Source: JABDIP01 sp965212545 (GTDB taxonomy: Bacteria > Pseudomonadota > Alphaproteobacteria > DSM-16000 > Inquilinaceae). Taken from it: a stretch of 64,000 nucleotides of DNA. Below are positions 48,036 through 56,649 of this stretch, piece after piece (the first letter of the stretch is position 1; each line of letters begins with the position of its first letter). The stretch lies in the NCBI GenBank assembly GCA_965212545.1, contig CBDBVB010000006.1, positions 1 to 64,000 on the forward strand, in the 5' to 3' direction. Made by a program: the position numbers and the translations under genes. The notes under the pieces were generated by a model. That model searched no databases and was not told where the DNA came from. It saw only the letters and a program-made list of their open reading frames with translations.

Positions 48036-48475
48036 CGCAGCACCTCGCCGAAATCGGGACCGCCATAGACCAGGGCCACCAGATCCTCGGTCTGCCAGAT
48101 CGGCGGCTCATGCGGCCACCAGGCACCGATTGCAAAGCCGATCGCGGCCGACGCGGCAATCGCCATCCAGCCGGCCGCAATACCGCGATTTCGGGGAGAC
48201 CATCGGCCGGCCAGCCGGGCGCCGCCGGTGCGGTCGGTCCCCTGGCCCTCGATTTCCGGAATGTCCAGGATGGCCGACCGAAGCAGCGGGCTCGCCTGGG
48301 CCTTCGGCAGCTCGGCCAGGGCCTGGTCCAGCACCTCGGCCTCCGACAGTGCCCGCCGCGCGGACTCCGACCGGCTCAGCAGGGCGCGCGCCGCCATGCG
48401 ATCGGCCTCCGGCCAATGCTCGAGCTCCGGGCCCCGTGCATCGAGCAAATCCTGGAATGCGCCCGCTTTCATCAT
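48032..48475 (-). CDS. Anti-sigma factor-like single-pass membrane protein
   Basis: A 147-residue protein with a cytoplasmic N-terminal domain (about 1-95), one TM helix (GWMAIAASAAIGFAIGAWW) and a short periplasmic tail. The N-terminal helices (AARALLSRSESARRALSEAEVLDQALA) resemble anti-sigma domains without the zinc motif. It lies one base after the ECF sigma gene, so it is the natural candidate to hold that sigma at the membrane. Confidence 0.7.
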   Translation of the reverse strand: MMKAGAFQDLLDARGPELEHWPEADRMAARALLSRSESARRALSEAEVLDQALAELPKAQASPLLRSAILDIPEIEGQGTDRTGGARLAGRWSPRNRGIAAGWMAIAASAAIGFAIGAWWPHEPPIWQTEDLVALVYGGPDFGEVLR

Positions 48476-48476
48476 C

Positions 48477-49061
48477 TCAGTCCTCCAGCCGCCCGGACAG
48501 GCGCTCGCGCAGCCGGCGCCGGGCGCGCACCAGCAGCGCTTCCAACGCGCTGACGCTGATCTCCAGCACCTCCGCCGCTTCGGCGTTGCTCAGCCCGCCC
48601 GTGTAGCACAGCGCCAGCGCCGCACGCTGCCGGTCGCCCAGCGCCGCGACTTCCTGTTCCAGCAGCATCTGACGCTGACGACGTTCGATTGCGGCGACCG
48701 CATCTTCCGCAGGGTCCGGCGGATCGCCGACCAGTTCCAGCGCCGTGAAGGCCGGCCGCCGACGCAAATCCAGGCACAGGTTGACCGTGACCCGATACAG
48801 CCAGGTGGTGAACCGGGCCCGGCCTGGTTGCCAGCCTCCGGCCGTCTTCCAGACCCTGAGAAACGCCTCCTGAGCGATGTCCTCCGCCGCGCTGCGATTG
48901 CCCGTGATGCGCGTCGCAAGGGCGAGCGTGCGGTCCAGATGCCGCTCCATCAGCACCGCGAAGGCATCGCGCGCACCGACGCCGACCGCACCCATAAGCG
49001 CGTCGTCGTCCTGTGCCTGCGATGCCGATCGGTCGGACCATTGCCCGATATCTCCCGTCAA
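48477..49061 (-). CDS. ECF sigma factor of the DUF1800/DUF1501 operon
   Basis: A sigma-70 family protein of about 194 residues. Region 2 is RHLDRTLALATRITGNRSAAEDIAQEAFLRVW with the -10 helix TWLYRVTVNLCLDLRRR. Region 4 is ALCYTGGLSNAEAAEVLEISVSALEALLVRARRRLRERL. No ATG begins the frame; a TTG at 49061 gives the usual length, and the start is uncertain. It heads six tightly packed minus-strand genes. Confidence 0.85.
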   Translation of the reverse strand: MTGDIGQWSDRSASQAQDDDALMGAVGVGARDAFAVLMERHLDRTLALATRITGNRSAAEDIAQEAFLRVWKTAGGWQPGRARFTTWLYRVTVNLCLDLRRRPAFTALELVGDPPDPAEDAVAAIERRQRQMLLEQEVAALGDRQRAALALCYTGGLSNAEAAEVLEISVSALEALLVRARRRLRERLSGRLED

Positions 49062-49291
49062 GACATGAACCCCGTCGCTCCCCGGCCAATCCGAAAGGAC
49101 GCAACCTTCCTGTGATCGTTGTACGCACGAAGTCTCAAGACCCTGCGAAAAAAACTGCCGGCAAGAACCCGCCCATGGACCGGCCGGACGATCGGCGGCC
49201 GACTCAGCTTCTTTCACGCAGCGGTGGAGGGAACCTGACGAAAGGTATTCGCGGCACGGATCCGTCCAACCGCTCGAGGCAAATGCCGTCG

Positions 49292-50173
49292 TCAGCCGCG
49301 AGGCCCGGAGAGTCCCATCTGCGCCAGGATCAGACGACTCATCTCGGAGGCCGGATCGCCGAGATCGGCGGCAATGCTGAAATGGTGCCGGCCGGCGATG
49401 GGCCGCAAATCCGGCATCCGCCCATGTTCGGCCAGATAGGCGCAATAGGAGGCCGATTGGCGGGCATATTCCGGCGTCTCGTCAGCGCCATAGGTCACGA
49501 CCATCGGCATTGCTTGCGGCGGCCGCCGGTGGATCGGGCTGTTGGCCCGCGCCCGGTCTTCGGACAGGCCGAGATCGTCGTTCAGGTTCGACAGCCGGAT
49601 CGGTTCCAAATCAAACAGACCGCTGATCGCGACCCCGCCCCGGACCACCGTCGTCGGCAGTTCGTGGTCACCGGGCCAGTCGGTCGCCGCGACCATCGCC
49701 ACCAGATGGCCGCCGGCGGAATGGCCGGATACGGATATTCGCTCTGGATCACCGCCGAAATCGCCGGCATTGCGATAGACCCAGGCGACCGCCGCGCGGC
49801 ATTGCCGGACCAGTTCATCCATGTCGATGGCCGGGATCAGCCCGTAATCGACCACCACCGCGATCCCGCCGGCGGCTGTGATCGGCCCGGCGACATAGCT
49901 GAACTCCGACTTGCTGAGCGCCTTCCAATAACCGCCATGGAAGAAGATCTGGATCGGCGCCGCGCCATCGCGGTCGGGGGTGAAGATATCGAGCGATTCC
50001 GATGCCGCCGGCCCATAAGCCACATCCAGCCGACAGGGCAATGCCGCCCGCGCCGCCGCGCTGTCGGACACATAGGCGGCGAGAAAGGCCTCGAAGCCCG
50101 GCACATTGCCGCGATTGTCGTATTGCCGGTCGAGCGCCTGCTGGTCGTAGTCGAGGAACACCGCTTCGGGCAT
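49292..50173 (-). CDS. Alpha/beta hydrolase (arylformamidase/esterase-like)
   Basis: A 293-residue hydrolase of the hormone-sensitive-lipase/kynurenine-formamidase branch. The oxyanion motif is FFHGGYWKAL, the nucleophile Ser is in SGHSAGGHLVAM, and the late acid and base lie in TYGADETPEYA and GRHHFSIA. Kynurenine formamidase is a possible activity but no tryptophan genes are adjacent. GGAG lies about 12 bases before the ATG. Confidence 0.85.
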   Translation of the reverse strand: MPEAVFLDYDQQALDRQYDNRGNVPGFEAFLAAYVSDSAAARAALPCRLDVAYGPAASESLDIFTPDRDGAAPIQIFFHGGYWKALSKSEFSYVAGPITAAGGIAVVVDYGLIPAIDMDELVRQCRAAVAWVYRNAGDFGGDPERISVSGHSAGGHLVAMVAATDWPGDHELPTTVVRGGVAISGLFDLEPIRLSNLNDDLGLSEDRARANSPIHRRPPQAMPMVVTYGADETPEYARQSASYCAYLAEHGRMPDLRPIAGRHHFSIAADLGDPASEMSRLILAQMGLSGPRG

Positions 50174-50218
50174 GGTCGAGTCTCCGCCGGAGCTAAAGGG
50201 ACGGCAGCCCGCTGGGCA

Positions 50219-51397
50219 TCACAGCAGACCGCGGGCCGCGAGGTTGCGCATCAGCGCGCCGGCGCCGAAGGTCCAGCGCGGCGCCCGATCGCTGGTCGTC
50301 ACCGTGTTCACCAGGGCGCCAAGCCCGGCCGCGGCAATGGTGACGATGTCGCCGACCTCATGGGTAAATCCCTGTCCCGGCACACTGCGATCCTCGACCG
50401 GGGCGAACATGGTGCCGAGGAACAGCATCAGCCCGTCCGGATAGGCGTGGCTCGGGCCTATGGTCTGGCCGACCAGGTCGAGCGGGTCGCGGCTGATCCG
50501 GTCCATGGAACTGGCGCCTTCCAGGCGATAGCCGTCCGACCCGTCGACGGTGAGGGTGAGGACCTGTCGCCGGACGTCGTCGATGCCGAACGTATCGTCG
50601 AACAGCCGGATGAACGGCCCGACGGCACAGGAGGCGTTGTTGTCCTTGGCGCGTCCCAGCAGCAGCGCGCTGCGCCCTTCCACATCACGCAGATTGACGT
50701 CGTTGCCCAGCGTCGCACCGACGGTTCGGCCGGCGGCGTCGACCGCCAGCACCACTTCCGGCTCCGGATTGTTCCAGGCGGAATCCTTGTGGATGCCGAT
50801 CTCGGCCCCGACTCCGACCGCCGACATCGGCTGCGCCTTTGTGAAGATCTCCGCATCCGGGCCGATGCCGACCTCGAGATATTGCGACCAGGCCTGCTGT
50901 TCGATCAGCATCGCCTTCAGCTGCATGGCGCCGTCCGACCCGGGACGGATCTGTCGCAGATCGCCGCCGATGGTATCCATCACCTGGCCGCGGATCTGTT
51001 CGGCCCGCGCCAGATCGCCATGGGCCTGCTCCTCGATGACCCGTTCCAGCAGGCTCTCGACGAAGGTGACGCCGCTGGCCTTCAGGGCTTGCAAGTCGCA
51101 GGGAGCCAACATCCACGGCATCGAGGACCGGCGCTGGTCCGACGCGCTGTTGGCCAGCATGTCCGCGAGATCGCCGATCCGCTCCCCCGGCGCATCGCCG
51201 ACTGCCGCCGCGGGATCGTCGGCGTTCAGCACATCGGCCATGGTCGCAAAGCGCCGTGTGATGTCGCATACGCCGTCGGGGTCCAGGCGGATAATGGCCG
51301 GCCCGGCCGAATCGCCCGGGCGCCAGGCGCGCCCGACCAGGGTGCCGGTCAGACCGTCTTCCGGCAGGCAGGCTTCGGCTGTGAGACGGGCCTTCAT
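50219..51397 (-). CDS. Fumarylacetoacetate hydrolase-family protein (2-keto-3-deoxy sugar-acid dehydratase-like)
   Basis: A 392-residue FAH-family protein. The metal site is PEPEVVLAVD with a later Asp in GNDVNLRD, and VEGRSALLLGRAKDNNASCAVGPFI follows. That last block matches the 2-keto-3-deoxy-D-arabinonate/xylonate dehydratase subgroup better than true fumarylacetoacetases. It likely dehydrates a sugar-acid intermediate. It diverges from the DenD-like dehydrogenase across 110 bases, supporting a shared sugar-acid pathway. Confidence 0.85.
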   Translation of the reverse strand: MKARLTAEACLPEDGLTGTLVGRAWRPGDSAGPAIIRLDPDGVCDITRRFATMADVLNADDPAAAVGDAPGERIGDLADMLANSASDQRRSSMPWMLAPCDLQALKASGVTFVESLLERVIEEQAHGDLARAEQIRGQVMDTIGGDLRQIRPGSDGAMQLKAMLIEQQAWSQYLEVGIGPDAEIFTKAQPMSAVGVGAEIGIHKDSAWNNPEPEVVLAVDAAGRTVGATLGNDVNLRDVEGRSALLLGRAKDNNASCAVGPFIRLFDDTFGIDDVRRQVLTLTVDGSDGYRLEGASSMDRISRDPLDLVGQTIGPSHAYPDGLMLFLGTMFAPVEDRSVPGQGFTHEVGDIVTIAAAGLGALVNTVTTSDRAPRWTFGAGALMRNLAARGLL

Positions 51398-51507
51398 CGG
51401 CCCGGCACCATTGATGACGAGGGAACCATGATGCCTCCCAGCATGATTTTTCGCTATGGTAGGCGGAATTCAATCCGGCGGGAACCGGCCGGGACGGGGA
51501 GGGGACC

Positions 51508-52500
51508 ATGAAGATCGTCGTCACTGGCGGTACCGGATTCATCGGCCGGCGCATCGTGTCGGCGCTTCTGGCGCAAGAGACCGTCACCGGCCCGTCCGGC
51601 ACCGCCGAGCCGATCGATCATGTGATCGCGTTCGATGCCGTGCAGCCGGAGCCGGCGATGCCGGACGATCCCAGGCTGACCGTGATCACCGGAGATCTGG
51701 CAAAGCCTGGCGGGCTGGGCGGTGTTATCGATGAGGATACCGGGCTGGTCTTCCATCTGGCGGCGATCGTCAGCGGCGCGGCGGAGGCGGATTTCGACCT
51801 CGGCATGCGAGTCAATCTGGGCGGAACGCGGGCGCTGCTGGAAGCCTGCCGGCGACTGCCGACGCCACCACGCCTGGTATTCGCCAGCTCGGTCGCGGTG
51901 TTCGGCGGCGACATGCCGCGCACCATCCGCGATGACAGCGCACTGACGCCGCTGACGTCCTACGGGACCCAGAAAGCGGCGTCAGAACTGCTGGTCAACG
52001 ACTACAGCCGCAAGGGCTTCATCGACGGACGGTCGCTCAGGCTGCCGACCATCGTGGTGCGGCCGGGCAAACCGAACAAGGCCGCATCGTCCTTCGCCAG
52101 CGGCATCATTCGCGAGCCGCTGACCGGGCGCGAGAGCCTGTGCCCGGTGACTCCGGACGCGACCATGTGGATCCTGTCGCCGCGCCGGGTGGTGGAGTCG
52201 TTCCTGCTGGCCAACGAATTGCCGGCCGACTCGCTGGGCGTAAGCCGCAGCATAACGCTGCCGGGGTTGAGCGCCAGCGTGGAGGAGATGATCGAAGCGC
52301 TGCGTCAGGTCGCCGGCGAGGAGCCCGTCCGGCGCGTCCGCTTCCAGCCTGACCCGCTGATCCAGACCATCGTCGCCGGCTGGCCGGGCTGGTTCGATCC
52401 GGCGCAAGGCCTGGCCCTCGGCTTCAAGGCCGATGCGGACGTCGCCACCATCATCCGCGCCTTCATCGAGGACGACCTGCCGTCACGCGGCACGGCATAG
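51508..52500 (+). CDS. D-erythronate dehydrogenase (DenD)-like NAD epimerase-family protein
   Basis: A 330-residue short-chain dehydrogenase of the extended family. The NAD motif is VVTGGTGFIGRR; the catalytic Tyr and Lys are in SYGTQKAASE. The C-terminal RVRFQPDPLIQTIVAGWPGWFDPAQGLALGFKAD matches DenD, which oxidises D-erythronate at C2. GGGGAGG lies close before the ATG. The divergent FAH-type gene suggests a sugar-acid catabolic unit, though no denABC partners are in view. Confidence 0.85.
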   Translation: MKIVVTGGTGFIGRRIVSALLAQETVTGPSGTAEPIDHVIAFDAVQPEPAMPDDPRLTVITGDLAKPGGLGGVIDEDTGLVFHLAAIVSGAAEADFDLGMRVNLGGTRALLEACRRLPTPPRLVFASSVAVFGGDMPRTIRDDSALTPLTSYGTQKAASELLVNDYSRKGFIDGRSLRLPTIVVRPGKPNKAASSFASGIIREPLTGRESLCPVTPDATMWILSPRRVVESFLLANELPADSLGVSRSITLPGLSASVEEMIEALRQVAGEEPVRRVRFQPDPLIQTIVAGWPGWFDPAQGLALGFKADADVATIIRAFIEDDLPSRGTA

Positions 52501-52588
52501 GGCCGCCATGGTCGGCGATCTGCCGGTCCAGGGCTCAAGATGACCAAACCGCCTCGTCGCTGTGACGAGGTGCGGCCAGGCGCGAGTG

Positions 52589-52942
52589 TCAGATGACGGA
52601 GTTGATGATGCCCAGCGAGCCGATGCTGAGAATGGCGGTGACGCTGAGGGAAACGTCGACGACGCGATTCTCTCGGTAGCGGACCTCGGCGGTCAGGATG
52701 CCGATTGCCAGCAACAGGGCGCCGACCACCATCAGGTTCAGAGAGTCGAACACGAAACCGGCGATCGGTATTGCGACGCCGAGATTCTGGCACACGTCGG
52801 AAAAGTAGATCCTTGACGGAATCCGGCGATTGACCACGCTCTGCGCCACCAAGGCGGCGCCCTGAATCGCGATCACGAGAAAATAGAGAAGAAGCGTCAC
52901 AGTGGTAACAAACGCCACTGCATCTACCGCCAGTTCAAACAT
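52589..52942 (-). CDS. Small membrane protein, function unknown
   Basis: A 117-residue protein with four hydrophobic helices (the first LAVDAVAFVTTVTLLLYFLVIAIQG, the last VSLSVTAILSIGSLGIINSVI). No family recognised. GGGGAGG sits eight bases before the ATG. A good sigma-70 promoter with a palindromic downstream region lies about 100 bases upstream. It is co-directional with the protease gene. Confidence 0.65.
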   Translation of the reverse strand: MFELAVDAVAFVTTVTLLLYFLVIAIQGAALVAQSVVNRRIPSRIYFSDVCQNLGVAIPIAGFVFDSLNLMVVGALLLAIGILTAEVRYRENRVVDVSLSVTAILSIGSLGIINSVI

Positions 52943-53019
52943 TGCCAACCGCCTCCCCAGGTGTTGACGCCCAACTTATTAACCATGTTCATGAACTGCC
53001 CGCACGCGTTGGAATCGCG

Positions 53020-53036
53020 GTTAACAATTCGTTAAC
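53020..53036. promoter_or_regulatory. GTTAAC palindrome pair, possible operator of the small membrane gene
   Basis: GTTAAC, a 5-base spacer, then GTTAAC again at 53031-53036. Each hexamer is itself a palindrome, and the pair lies just past the predicted -10 element, where a repressor could block transcription. Confidence 0.35.
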
Positions 53037-53037
53037 G

Positions 53038-53066
53038 AGTATTCAATCCCGACCTCATTTTGTCAA
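53038..53066 (-). promoter_or_regulatory. Sigma-70-type promoter of the small membrane gene
   Basis: On the minus strand: TTGACA (53066-53061), a 17-base spacer and AATACT (53043-53038). The -35 is a perfect match and the -10 matches 4 of 6. The -35 sits on one arm of a 9-base perfect inverted repeat, TTTGTCAAG/CTTGACAAA (53059-53082), which could be an additional operator. Confidence 0.55.
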
Positions 53067-53089
53067 GAGATTACTTGACAAATATATCA

Positions 53090-53945
53090 TTAATTCTCGG
53101 CAGTTAGGGTCAGATCATCGACCGGCCGAAGGGCCAGATCGGTCAGCGGTTCATGGCGCCGGATGAAGTTGGCCAGGTCACTGGCGAAGGCGCGGCTGTC
53201 GACTGCGATGTTGGTCGGACGAGCGCCGCCATAGACGGCGGAGTTCGAGGGCGATCACCTCGTAACTGCCATCGCGCTCGATGAAGATCGGCGAGCCGCT
53301 GTCACCGGGCAGGGTGTCGCATTCATGAGAGATCGTGTTGTCGCTGTAGTAGTCGACGATCAGGCAGCCGATATGGGCCGAGAGCTGGTACTCCGTATCG
53401 CCGCTGTAGCCCGCCTGGGTGATCTTCTCCCATTCCTGGCTGACCGCGCTCTCGATCTCCTCGGTCATCAACTCGTGAACCGAAAAATGCCCGACCTGCT
53501 CGCCGATCGGACGTGACAGCAGCACGAAGGCATAGTCCAGCCCGTCCATCTCGGAGGTGTTGAGAAACGACATGTAGTCGTATTCGGTGGAGACCCAGTA
53601 GGAGACGACCTCGGCCTCGGCGACGTATTGTCCCATGTGATAGCCGGCAAAGAAGCTAACCGGCGGATCCAGCATGCCGCCGTCGCGCTCGGTGAACAGG
53701 CAGTGGGCCGCGGTCAGCACCACGCTGGCGCTGACCATGGCGCCCGAGCAGTGACCGGCTCCACTGAAGGTGAGCTTGCCGACCGCGCTCCAGGGCATGC
53801 TTTCCGGAACGACGAAGATCCGGTCGTCTTTGCCGAACAGGGCATGGAGCTTGCGGTCGCTCTGGGCCGATGACGGGGCCGAGACAGAGATCAACAGGGC
53901 TGCGACAATCGTGGCGAGCGCCACGCGCATGGGGGGTCGTGTCAT
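53090..53945 (-). pseudogene. Secreted trypsin-like serine protease, one-base insertion near the C-terminus
   Basis: A chymotrypsin-fold protease with a signal peptide (residues 1-28). The triad is His81 (LTAAHC), Asp137 (LDYAFVLL) and Ser216 (GDSGSPIF). After YEVIAL the frame breaks: minus-strand CTCGAACTCC should be CTCAACTCC, with the extra base at 53246. In the other frame the protein continues naturally as NSAVYGGARPTNIAVDSRAF with the final helix DLANFIRRH and stops at 53090. As read, the C-terminal helix is replaced by an arginine-rich tail. Confidence 0.78.
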
Positions 53946-54014
53946 TCTCTTTTTGCCTTCCTGGCTGCCCGCCATCTTCTTTGATGCGGCGATGCGTTAA
54001 CCATCCATGGCAAC

Positions 54015-54044
54015 ATTATATCAATTCGCATCAAATGCTGGCAA
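54015..54044 (-). promoter_or_regulatory. Sigma-70-type promoter of the protease gene
   Basis: On the minus strand: TTGCCA (54044-54039), an 18-base spacer and a perfect TATAAT (54020-54015), about 70 bases before the protease ATG. Confidence 0.6.
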
Positions 54045-54103
54045 TCTAAAAATGTCACTGATCTGGAAAGCAGAATTTCGGTCTGGTAAATTGATCGTTA
54101 ACG

Positions 54104-54118
54104 GAACGAAAACGGAAC
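54104..54118 (+). promoter_or_regulatory. Alphaproteobacterial LexA (SOS) box upstream of mmcB
   Basis: GAAC at 54104-54107, exactly 7 bases, GAAC at 54115-54118. GTTC-N7-GTTC (either strand) is the established LexA operator of Alphaproteobacteria. It is 42 bases before the mmcB ATG, a repressing position. Confidence 0.8.
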
Positions 54119-54159
54119 ATTGATCCGATGGGCACCGGGAGAGGCCTTTGCCGTTAACC

Positions 54160-54606
54160 ATGCCGAACGCCGGGCCGGCCCCTGGCGACGCGGCCGCCGA
54201 GATCAAGCGGGGCGTGCGCCGAACGCTTTCCGACCATGGCATGGCAAGCCTAGTCGAGTTCACGCTGCGGGGCGGCCGTCGCGCCGATATCGTGGCGGTG
54301 AACGGCAAGGGCAAGGTGACGATCGTCGAGGTCAAGAGCTCGGTCGTGGATTTTCGCACCGACAGCAAATGGCCCGAATACCGGGACTACTGTGATCAGT
54401 TCTATTTCGCCGTCCGCGCCGATTTTCCGCTGGAACTGATCCCCGAAAGCTGCGGATTGATGGTCGCTGACGCCTATGAGGCATCGATCCTGCGGGCCGC
54501 GGCGGAGCAGCCGTTGAACGCCGCCCGGCGTCGGTCGGTGCTGCTGCGCTTCGCGACCGCCGCCGCCGGGCGCCTGCACAGGCTGGAGGATCCTGGCTTG
54601 TCGTGA
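54160..54606 (+). CDS. mmcB: MmcB-family DNA repair protein
   Basis: A 148-residue MmcB homologue. The nuclease-like core is RADIVAVNGKGKVTIVEVKSSVVDFRTDSKWPEYRDYCDQFYFAV: the D...EVK residues form a PD-(D/E)xK-type site. In Caulobacter mmcB is SOS-regulated and protects against mitomycin C. The LexA box upstream agrees. The start is not certain: ATG at 54160, or TTG at 54148 with GGGAGAGG close by. Confidence 0.88.
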   Translation: MPNAGPAPGDAAAEIKRGVRRTLSDHGMASLVEFTLRGGRRADIVAVNGKGKVTIVEVKSSVVDFRTDSKWPEYRDYCDQFYFAVRADFPLELIPESCGLMVADAYEASILRAAAEQPLNAARRRSVLLRFATAAAGRLHRLEDPGLS

Positions 54607-54775
54607 AACACCGGGTGCATTCTCCGGACCGCATCGGGCGGAGTTCGAACCGACAGATATAAAATTGTAATTCAGCCGACTTTAACCATTTTCCTGTGAC
54701 CTGGATGAGCGCCGAAGTGTCGCCGCCGATCTGCGACGACCCGGCGCACCTGTCAGGCCATATGGACTGCGCAAG

Positions 54776-56014
54776 ATGACCGTCGTCGCTCCTGTTTCAA
54801 GCACTACGAAGGCCGAGCAGCAGCCGGTGAGCAATCAGGAATACGCGCTGCTGGACCATGCGGTGCGGCTCGAACGCAACCTGGCCGGCCGGCTGGCGCT
54901 GCATGTCCATCTGTCCCGGCTCGGCAGCCAGAACCGTCGCGAGCAGAAGATCGAGACCGCCATGACCCGGTTCGAGGAGATGGTCGGCGGAATGGAAGGC
55001 CAGCTCTACCGGACCATGTCCGACGACATCATCTTCGTCGGCGAGGATGACCGCATCGACGATCTGGACGAGGCGGTGCTGCGGCTGCGCCAAATGTTCA
55101 GCGACGACCCGCTCACCCGGCAGTCCGATGACGATGCGGAGGCCGGCTTTTGCACTTGGTATTCGCTGGAGCGCGATTACCCGCAATTCATCTCGCTGAC
55201 ACGCCAGCTGTTCGACCTCAGTGAAGCCCATCGGCAGGATATGCAAAAGCTGAGGGAGACCACCGGCGGGCCGGGAATGTCGAAGTCCCGGGATCTGACC
55301 CCGGCGCAGCTCGGCGAGCTGGAGGAGGCGCTGGCCAACGCCGATCTCTCCGCCATCATGCGCCGTCAGCCAGTCTGCGCGGTGACCCCGGACGACAAGC
55401 CCGAGATCGTCTTCCACGAAATGTACGTCTCCATCGACGAGCTGGGCAGGAGGCTGATGCCAGGCGTCTCGATCGCCTCCGACCCGTGGCTGTTCCAGCG
55501 GCTGACCCGGACACTGGACGGTCGCGTGTTGCGCCAGATCGCGCACGACTTCGCCAAGACGAAAAAGGCATTCAGCCTCAACTTGAACGTTGCGACGGTG
55601 CTGTCTTCGGATTTCCGGCGGTTCGAGCAATCGATCGGATCGGGGGTCCGCGGCAGGCTGATCATCGAGCTTCAGCACATCGACATCTTCGCCGACATGC
55701 CGGCCTACCTGTTCGCACGGGAGTATCTGCGCGAACTCGGCTTCAAGGTCTGCATCGACGGCCTGAACCACCTGACCCTGCCATTCATCGATCGAGAGAG
55801 ACTTGGCATCGATCTATTGAAGATGCATTGCAGCGACGAGCTGTTTGCCGGAATGAATCCGGATGCCATCGCGGCACTGGAGCAATCGGTCCGGAATGCC
55901 GGCGTCGCCCGAATCATCATGAGCCGCTGCGAGAGCGAAAATGCCCTGCAGGTCGGCTTCAACATGGGGATATCATTGTTCCAGGGACGTCATATCGACG
56001 ACCTGCTTGCGTAG
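54776..56014 (+). CDS. Degenerate EAL-domain protein
   Basis: A 412-residue protein. The N-terminal half is helical and unrecognised. Residues about 215-412 follow the EAL fold order but with the catalytic sites lost: the EAL motif region is EIVFHEMYVSID, the Asn block is SLNLNVATVLSSDFRRF, the Glu block is LIIELQHIDIF, and the DDFG motif has become DGLN. The end GISLFQGRHIDDLLA matches the EAL C-terminus. It probably binds cyclic di-GMP weakly or a protein partner and does not hydrolyse it. It faces the RegA-type regulator gene, convergent. Confidence 0.75.
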   Translation: MTVVAPVSSTTKAEQQPVSNQEYALLDHAVRLERNLAGRLALHVHLSRLGSQNRREQKIETAMTRFEEMVGGMEGQLYRTMSDDIIFVGEDDRIDDLDEAVLRLRQMFSDDPLTRQSDDDAEAGFCTWYSLERDYPQFISLTRQLFDLSEAHRQDMQKLRETTGGPGMSKSRDLTPAQLGELEEALANADLSAIMRRQPVCAVTPDDKPEIVFHEMYVSIDELGRRLMPGVSIASDPWLFQRLTRTLDGRVLRQIAHDFAKTKKAFSLNLNVATVLSSDFRRFEQSIGSGVRGRLIIELQHIDIFADMPAYLFAREYLRELGFKVCIDGLNHLTLPFIDRERLGIDLLKMHCSDELFAGMNPDAIAALEQSVRNAGVARIIMSRCESENALQVGFNMGISLFQGRHIDDLLA

Positions 56015-56076
56015 CGGCAACCCCGCCGGACCATCCAGCGCTTTATCCGCTGACGCGGAATCGGCGCCGGCCCGCG

Positions 56077-56649
56077 CTATCGACGCGGCGCGTGCTTGTT
56101 GAGGATGCGCTGCAGCGTTCGGCGGTGCATTTTCAGACGCCGGGCGGTCTCGGAGACGTTCCGGCTGCATTGCTCGAACACGCGCTGGATATGTTCCCAA
56201 CGGACCCGGTCGGCCGACATCGGCGATTCCGGCGGCGGTGGCAGGCACTCGTCGTCACCGGACAATAGCGCGGCTGCGACCTGATCGGCGGCGGCAGGCT
56301 TGGCAAGGTAGTCATTGGCTCCGGCCTTGATGGCCGCAACCGCTGACGCCAGATTGCCATAGCCAGTGAGAACCACGATGCGCGCATCCGGCCGCAATTC
56401 CCGCAGGACCGGAATGATCTCCAGCCCGTTGCCGTCCGCCAACCGCATGTCGATGACCGCGAAAGCAGGCGCGATGCGCCGCGAAACCGTCGTTGCTTCG
56501 GCGACCGACGCCGCGCAATGGGGCGCAAATCCACGACGCTCCATCGCGTGACTCAGCCAGTTGCGCATTCCAATATCGTCGTCGAGGACGAGCAGCTTCT
56601 CCGGCAGCTCGTTCGCCGCCTGACAGTGCGCTTGACTCACCGTGTCCAT
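56077..56649 (-). CDS. RegA/ActR/PrrA-type response regulator
   Basis: A 190-residue two-domain regulator. The receiver has LVLDDD (acidic pocket), the phospho-acceptor Asp67 in VIDMRLADGNGL, Thr95 (VLTGYGN) and Lys117 (LAKPAA). The C-terminal Fis-type helix-turn-helix is NVSETARRLKMHRRTLQRIL, as in RegA/ActR, which control redox-linked metabolism. The usual RegB/ActS kinase gene is not adjacent. ATG at 56649. Confidence 0.9.
   Translation of the reverse strand: MDTVSQAHCQAANELPEKLLVLDDDIGMRNWLSHAMERRGFAPHCAASVAEATTVSRRIAPAFAVIDMRLADGNGLEIIPVLRELRPDARIVVLTGYGNLASAVAAIKAGANDYLAKPAAADQVAAALLSGDDECLPPPPESPMSADRVRWEHIQRVFEQCSRNVSETARRLKMHRRTLQRILNKHAPRR

Noticed and set aside
49013..51511. 832-codon plus-strand frame opposite the esterase and FAH genes
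   Set aside because: Shadow of high-GC coding on the other strand; it spans several unrelated minus-strand genes.
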